Shown: one piece after another, positions 58,182 to 64,000 of the stretch | Position numbering within the stretch: the stretch's first letter is position 1 | Layout: the number at the start of each line of letters is the position of its first letter | Assembly (NCBI GenBank): GCA_037176885.1 | Contig: JAWWNJ010000052.1 | Span: 1,302,001-1,366,000 of the forward strand | Source: Favolaschia claudopus | Lineage: Eukaryota; Basidiomycota; Agaricomycetes; Agaricales; Mycenaceae | Length of the DNA stretch: 64,000 nt | Reading direction: 5' to 3' | Position numbers and translations under genes: made by a program | Notes under the pieces: generated by a model | What the model was told of the DNA's origin: nothing | Database searches by the model: none | What the model saw: the letters and a program-made list of their open reading frames with translations, nothing else

Positions 58182-58627
58182 TTATATAGACCCGTCACAA
58201 GTAGGGAGGGTTTCGGCGGAGTGGTATGGCGGTGTGGCCGACAGCGATGATGGCAGGGGTAGGGGCTGGGGTTGAAGGTCAGAGCCGCAGCGAGCGCCAT
58301 CCAGGAGAAGCGCCAGGCATGCCCTCGGAGTAGAGGCTGCAGTGTCCCCAAACTCAAGACGATCAACTTGACGGTCGTGGACGCGCTGTAGTTCGCTTCG
58401 AAGGAGAGTGTAGTAGGAATAAAGGTCCTGAGGAACTGCGGGGGTTGCCATAGCAAGGGAGGTGTAAGGTCGATGGTAGGATGAGGGCAGAGTAGGAAGT
58501 AGGCTGCTCCTGGAAAAGGTGCTCCCACGCTGTAACTCCGCCGGCCTTTCTTATCGCTTCCTGCGTGCACTTGAACACAAACCCAACGAGTAGTCTCGTG
58601 ACCCATAAGGACAGGGTTCCCTTTCAT
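58182..58627 (-). pseudogene. Unrecognised gene fragment
   Basis: Minus-strand frames CTQEAIRKAGGVTAWEHLFQEQ and, after a probable intron or shift, MATPAVPQDLYSYYTLLRSELQRVHDRQVDRLEFG look codon-like rather than random. No domain was recognised, and neither frame is long enough to be a complete gene. Confidence 0.3.
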
Positions 58628-59221
58628 TTCAATGGTCTTATTCTATAATACAGACGAACTTAAAAATGGGAATTTCACCAGTTCCTCACTGGGAGCTAAG
58701 GCAAGCCGAGCTTGCGAGGCGGCCTAAGTGGGAGGCAATTCACCCGGCCTGTGACCTGTGACACCTCGAAACGAAATTTAAAGTTCGTCTTTGGGCTGAA
58801 TCGAGCGTGACACCTCGAAATATTCGTCAATGGTGCCGAAACTGGGTCGGGTTTGCTCACCTCTTTTCAGAGAAATTTGAACAATTTGCAACCCCAGAAT
58901 TGCAACTCCCGGATGAATGCGGCTGATTTTGCAAGATTTTGCTCTAAAAAGACTGAAATGGCTGGAATTCGCGGTTGTTTGAGCCAGTCAGAGACCAAGA
59001 TGACACACTAACATAAGAAACTTCGGGAAAAGCGCCAGAAATATTTGTTTTGGGGGCTCAACGAGGTGTGTGGGCGAAAAATCGAATTTTAAAGCCTATT
59101 TTCCCGGTTTTTTCAACTTTTTCGGTAATGGGGAAAAATGTGTGGTGCCAGAAACAAAACGACGTCGGCAAGTGGCTGGAAGGAATGCGACAGTGAAGTG
59201 GGGGCAGGAGAAGGAGAGGTA
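58628..59221. other. Intergenic, no gene seen
   Basis: Two copies of GTGACACCTCGAAA are near 58756 and 58808. A single plus ORF at the right side overlaps the MITE and has no motif. Confidence 0.3.
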
Positions 59222-59423
59222 CAGTCGTCACTGTCATAACCCATACCTGTCATACCCGATAACCCATAATTTGGGGGGCCAAATCTCGTTTACAGCGTCA
59301 AAGTGCCCAGATCACGTGATATTTACCCATAAAATTTTAATTTAAAATTAAATTTAATAAAAACCCCATAACCCATACCTTTTTGTCCCCACCGAGGGGT
59401 ATGGGTTACGGCAGTGATGACTG
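59222..59423. mobile_element. D-family MITE, copy 4
   Basis: CAGTCGTCACTGTC and CAGTGATGACTG ends with TA at 59220-59221 and 59424-59425. It is 202 bp, close to copy 3 in length and sequence. Confidence 0.85.
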
Positions 59424-59920
59424 TATATGTGGGGAGTCAAACTGCGCTCAGGTTCAGTAACCCTACCAGGGCTTAAGAGCCCTTAAGGGTGATGCCGAGT
59501 GTCGTGCCGCCAGCCCGGGTATCTCCGGTCCCAGTGCCAAGTAACTTCCGATCATATGGTGGCTGTCGGGTTTCTCGGCCTGGGGCTTTTTGCATCCTCC
59601 TTCGGAACAAGATCGATGCCATGCCGGCGCCGCCTGAAATGTACCGAATAAAATAATTGATGGGGGCGTCATTAAATTCATCAATCCTCTCCGGCTGCTC
59701 AGGAATTTGGTAACATCCAAAGGAACTGACCTTAACATGAAACAACCGAAGATTGAAGTGCTTTGTGCACAGATATGGTCTAATATATATACTTGTCACA
59801 TACCTTGGAGCCTATGATTGAGCAGTTTGTGTTCGTTGCCACTGGCTCGTGGTTGGTATAGAGGAAAGTTGGATTGTGGCTCTGGTTAGGGTTTAGTCGG
59901 CGTGGCAGTGGCAGAAATTG
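59424..59920. other. Intergenic upstream of the F-box gene
   Basis: No ORF has a motif. TATATATAC lies at about 59785, roughly 135 bp before the F-box gene ATG, and could serve as its TATA region. Confidence 0.3.
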
Positions 59921-61188
59921 ATGTCGGACTTTGCCGAATTCAAAGTAGACCTCCAAGTGAGACTTCCGCCAGAGCTTCCACTGGTTATCTTACACCACCT
60001 GCGCTTTGACCGCAACGCCCTGCGCCAATTCTGTCTCGTCTCGCGGCAGCTCCGGTCGCTGAGCCAGCCATTCATCTTCGAGCATATTTCCGTTGGAACG
60101 CAGGCGACAAGACAGATCAAGAGTCGATCTCCGTGCTCATCTTTGTACGAAACTCGGTGTGAATCCCCACACATCGTCACCCACATCCGCCACGTGGACA
60201 TTGTCTCTCCGAGACTTGGCCCTACGTGGATTGCCCGAGAATCGACCCTCCCTCTACTGCTCACTCTTCTTGCCGATGCGGAAATAGTTCGGACTTTCAG
60301 GCTTCGCTGTTCGAGCGAGTCCTGGGGGGATCTACCCCTGGAACTGCAGCACTCCATCCAGTTGCTTCTAAAATCCCCCTCCTTGCGTAATCTCGACTTC
60401 AGTGGCGTCGTTCGTCTTACTACCGACATTTTCAAATACTGTCGGTCTGTAGAAAGGCTCAAATTCAGCAAAATCATCGTATTTTGATTGGGATCTAGAG
60501 GACAGAAGCGGAGAGTGCTTCGGGACGATTGAATCGTTTACATCGCTCGACATGCATGTTGTCGATGTTGTTGCCTGGATGATTGCGACCCCCAGCTTTC
60601 GCACTCTTCGTGATCTGCGGATAGCTGTCACGCATGATGAGGTAAACGCACTCCAAAATTTGCTACGCCATGTCAGTGGCACTCTGGAATCTCTAAGTCT
60701 CCAGCTAATCATCTGGTGTAAGTTTTTTTTTCCGTCTATTGCCCATCTTTCCCAGTATAACTGATCACATTTCAGACTGGCCGAAAGGGGCTCCCACTTG
60801 CAGCATAAGCCTTCCATCGCTCAGGTCTCTCCGCCTGTCCGTCGGAATCACGAAGCCCTGTTGTGATGATGACGACATATTTCACTGGGCGATATGCTTT
60901 CTACTTGAACAACATCGTTACAAGGCTCTTCAACACCTCACACTTGACCTACGCTTCGACGACGCAAGCGACCCGCACGCACACAAATGGAGCGAACTCG
61001 ACTCGGCGTTGAGTGATTTTATGTTCTCAGCGTTGAAGACTCTGGTGGTCACTTTGTTCCCAATGTATCCCGAGGCCGAGCCCGTCGCTCGTCTTGTAGG
61101 CGACGAACTTCCACGTTTACTGCCATGGACTCGTTTGGTTCGTCGGCCAACGTCACAACGTCACCTGGTGTGTGTCCCGTCCCTTTGA
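59921..61188 (+). pseudogene. F-box protein with LRR-like tail, one frameshift
   Basis: ATG at 59921 (MSDFAEFKVDLQVRLPPELP). The F-box (LPPELPLVILHHLRFDRNALRQF and so on) covers about residues 14-50 and would bind Skp1 in an SCF ligase. The tail has leucine-rich segments (NLDFSGVV, LRDLRIAV, LRSLRLSVG, LQHLTLDLRF, LKTLVVTL) as in Agaricomycete F-box families. Exon 1 is open to a lesion at about 60480 (SKIIV), where a single-base shift moves to the frame YFDWDLED. An intron (60718-60775, GTAAGT...TTTCAG) joins W-Y-W in frame, and the end is a TGA at 61188. Apart from that one shift it is complete, so it is either a recent pseudogene or a sequence error. Confidence 0.7.
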
Positions 61189-62025
61189 AGCTCCACGATC
61201 GGCGGCTGACTCCGAATCTTCTTGCTTCCCAGGGACAACTCGAACCCGCCTAAGCAGGTCACCAACAAGATCGGACGCATCATGCTCCACAAAGGGGACT
61301 TGACTACTCCTGGTTCGTCGATCGCTCCGAAATGCACGAGCCATATTTATTAAGTCTCGAATTATCTCAGTGATTTTGGCGGACAACTTCTCTATTTTGT
61401 TGGGGCACATTGAGGTCACGGTGCCATGGGTCGAGGACGGTTCGGATTATCAGATTGTTCGTGAGTACTGCCCACCTTTTTAGCAAAACGGCCCCGATTG
61501 ACGAGGAAAATGCTGCAGTGTTCGGAGACTCGGGCAACTTCAGCCCACTGTTCACCATCTCTGGCCCTTGAGCCACAAAAATCCACAAAAAACATTTCTC
61601 GAAGGAAATTTAGGAGGAATTGACACGAACTCTGACATTATTGGACTTTGCCTGTAGCATTTACTCATTCGGACGCTTTATGTATTTCTCTTCACGGTTG
61701 TATTCAATGCCACGATTTTTGGAACTTTTCAATGTTTCGCTGCCTCGAATTACGCCAAGGGCAGAAGAAGGACGTTGACATTCAGTTTATTTTGTTTGAA
61801 GAACATGGGGTGCTTCAATGACTAGGCCAATGATGGTCAAACTCTTACGCGACTGCTTAAATACAAACCAGCGCCGAGTCAATTCATGTCCACGAGGGTG
61901 GAGCTAGACGCTGCAATTCGAAAACTGTTTCGTTGTCTTAGTTTCGTCGTTCGTATTTCAAGTCGGGAATCATACATGTCATATATATCGTCAGGAAAAC
62001 GTATCACGGTCGTACTAACATCGAA
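61189..62025. other. Intergenic between convergent genes
   Basis: This lies between the 3' end of the F-box gene and the 3' end of the minus-strand P450. Short ORFs only. No terminator signal stands out. Confidence 0.3.
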
Positions 62026-64000
62026 TTACAGCGCTGTAACACGCACCGGCACCTGCACTCCTTCTTTCTCTCGTCCCCGTACCCTCGGTTCAAGCGTTAT
62101 TCCCATCCGCCAGTCGATTGGCGTGGGAATCGGTTCGAAAGAGAACGATAGCAACAACACCGCAAGCACGAGTTCTGTAGGCGGTATCAGTTGATCTGAA
62201 TAAACAAAATTTAAACAGGATGGCAAGCTTACTCATTTCAAGGAGCGCAAAGGTTTTTCCTCTGTGGTTCGTTTCGGTCAGAGGCCAGATGCAATAGAAG
62301 ACGGGACGCAGAACACATACGGGCAGACTTTCGCACCGCTCAAAAAAGTCATCCTTTATCGAAAGTCAGCATTTCAAGAGCTATATGACGGTAGGAATAC
62401 TCACATTCCAGAATACGCTCCCGGGAGCTTCGATTCTCCTTGCGTCCGGTTCAACCACCGCTCAGGTTTAAATTGCGCAGCATCGGCTCCCCAAATTGCA
62501 GTCGATCTATTTGCAGCACTCATTCCGAGATACACCGCAGTACCTTGATTAATGAGCAACTCCTTCGTTTCTTCGCCATTTATAATTGAACGAATAGGGT
62601 AAGTGAGTGGAACCACTACGTCCTTCGTAGTTCTATAACGGTTTAGAGTCTCACGAAAAACGCCCCAAGATGAAAAACGAACTGTCGCCAAACAAATGTG
62701 ACTGGAGAGTATATCCGCATCATCTCTCGCACAACTGCGTCCAGTAATGGTAGTTTCTCTAATTCAGTGTAATTCAAATCTTCCCCGGGCGCTTTTTTCT
62801 GTAAGCAGATATTCAGGGACATTCCAGGTATGCCCAAATGTTGAACGCTCACCGCCTTTGCATCACGCAGCTCCTCTCTCAGTCTAACTTGCAAATCTTG
62901 GTCCTCTGCTATAATAGTGAGGAACCTTGCGAGAGACGATGATGTAGTCTCTTGGCCCCCATGAACAATCGAACTGAAACTCGGTCAGCTCTGCAAAACG
63001 ACTCACACCACCATCTCAATTTTCATGCAACGCACCCCATGTTAGCCAAAACAGTATCCTCTGACATCTTGTGAGCCTCATCTGCATCCCAGTTGGCCTG
63101 AACTAACGTAGGGGGCATTAGTATATCTGCGAATGAAAAGATTACCGATACGCACTCATCGACGTTATGAGATCCTTCCCCCCCGCCGCAGTATCAGCCA
63201 AAGCAGCCGAGCCACCTTCCTCGAGCACCCGCTGCCGAGCTTTGTAAAGGTTGACGTAGACAGGATGCATCGCATCTACAGCAGCTCTGAACTGGTTTTA
63301 GAATGAGTTGGAAGGGGAAGAATTTGAGGCAGATTAATGGACAAACTTTCCGCGCCGAAGGCCAAGGAAGTGTTCCAACATAAGCCAGAGTTCTCCGTAG
63401 CCACACAGGCTTCATCTTCCTCCATGACTCCAAGAAAGGCAGCACAAGGAATAATCGACTAGCGAGTGGACTGAAAAAGATCAGTTTGAAGGAATGCGTT
63501 ATCCTACAATCCACGCTCACAGAACGGAAGTGATTGCGCCGTGGAATTCGTCGAAAGCCTCGCTTTTATCGTCAAAAGAATTGAACGTATGGCCGATGCC
63601 CGCGGTGCCAATTATTTCAAGGGCGGCCCGTGTTAGGCAATCAAGCATATCGACGACTTTTCCGGGCGTATCAGAGACGGCAGCTTTGAGCTTGTCTTCC
63701 AACTGTGACGAGATGAGAACCTCAACAACCATTCTCTGCACAAAAGCATACCTGATGAGCGACCTGATAGAACATCGGTGTCAATTTCGACACTCGGTTC
63801 GCTGTGAACAAAGCATCCATGTATTTTCTTTGCTTCTTGTGTTCGAGACCTAAAGTGAGACTAAATCAGTACAATTGGCCCTTCGCATTGACACATTGTC
63901 AGACGTACCTTGCACGGAAGCCACCCCATCGCCACAATGAATGATTCCGAACAGTCTTTGGACGGCATCAGACTCAGAATAAAGAAGAACATATGTTTCC
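62026..64000 (-). CDS. Cytochrome P450 monooxygenase, C-terminal part
   Basis: The gene runs off the right edge, so the N-terminal anchor is outside. Exons on minus rejoin in frame through many 45-60 bp introns. Visible pieces: HKKQRKYMDALF, DVLxx-like ALEIIGTAGIGHTF, the I-helix GGQETTSSS, LREELRDAKA joined to KKAPGEDLNY, the K-helix ExxR (REMMR), PERW, and the heme site FLSGAKVCPGK (exon 62353-62321 joined to 62261-62233), where the usual Arg two residues before Cys is Lys. The last exon ends VPVRVTAL* at 62026. It would oxidise a small lipophilic substrate with a reductase at the ER membrane. Substrate unknown. No lesion was seen in the part visible here. Confidence 0.85.

Noticed and set aside
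60368..60817. 149-aa minus ORF opposite the F-box gene
   Set aside because: Antisense shadow of a gene with better motifs and splice sites on plus.
1..64000. CRISPR arrays, bacterial operons, rRNA genes
   Set aside because: No regularly spaced repeats with unique spacers, no Shine-Dalgarno-led gene strings and no rRNA signatures were seen; introns indicate a eukaryote.

Overview
The window looks like repeat-saturated nuclear DNA from a mushroom-forming basidiomycete (Agaricomycetes; a Mycena-like Agaricales genome is plausible). The grounds are short GT-AG introns of 50-75 bp, F-box/LRR-like genes, a MYND-associated gene family, a fungal cytochrome P450 with many introns, and transposons typical of this group (DUF6589-plus-helicase elements, DIRS-like RT, Crypton-like tyrosine recombinase, CACTG elements and many TA-flanked MITEs). 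No prokaryotic operon, CRISPR array or rRNA gene is visible.

Layout. 1-8.2 kb: a LINE-type retrotransposon (zinc-knuckle ORF1-like part, then APE endonuclease and reverse transcriptase) whose poly(A) end lies in a minus-strand Ty1/copia gag. CACTG-ended DNA elements interrupt the LINE, and one of them carries a TA-flanked MITE. 9-16.1 kb: a minus-strand MYND-family gene whose zinc finger has eroded, then an F-box gene whose 5' end is tandemly duplicated and split by two transposons. 16.98-23.11 kb: a complete 6.1-kb DNA transposon with terminal inverted repeats and a perfect 9-bp target duplication. It carries an open four-exon DUF6589-type transposase and, convergently, an open two-exon SF2/RecQ-like helicase, which fits the AcademH lineage. 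24-27.9 kb: one transposase-like gene broken by three different small elements. 28-31 kb: Pol III-like sequence, a MITE with 75-bp TIRs and a tandem array. 30.8-35.2 kb: a CACTG element containing a TA MITE, a 514-bp non-autonomous relative of the 6.1-kb transposon, and a DIRS-like retroelement remnant. 37.7-41.2 kb: a small open two-exon gene, a TIR element and a kinase-like pseudogene.

44.3-53.3 kb lies between two almost identical 85-bp inverted repeats. It holds a MITE cluster, an F-box fragment, a truncated Q-rich gene, tRNA-like repeats and a Crypton-like tyrosine-recombinase gene with an 8-bp insertion. 53.3-57.9 kb is a GC-rich degenerate repeat field of hairpin modules and intron-like modules with no recognisable family. 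59.9-61.2 kb is an F-box gene with one frameshift. The window ends in a minus-strand cytochrome P450 with a good heme-binding motif, the best candidate for a working host gene.

What works together: the transposase and helicase of the 6.1-kb element, with its TIRs, form one transposition unit, and the 514-bp element at 31.7 kb is probably mobilised by the same machinery. One end of each element carries a terminal hairpin with a compensatory base change; the other end lacks it. Most other coding stretches are interrupted or frameshifted, and the nesting order gives a relative history of insertion.
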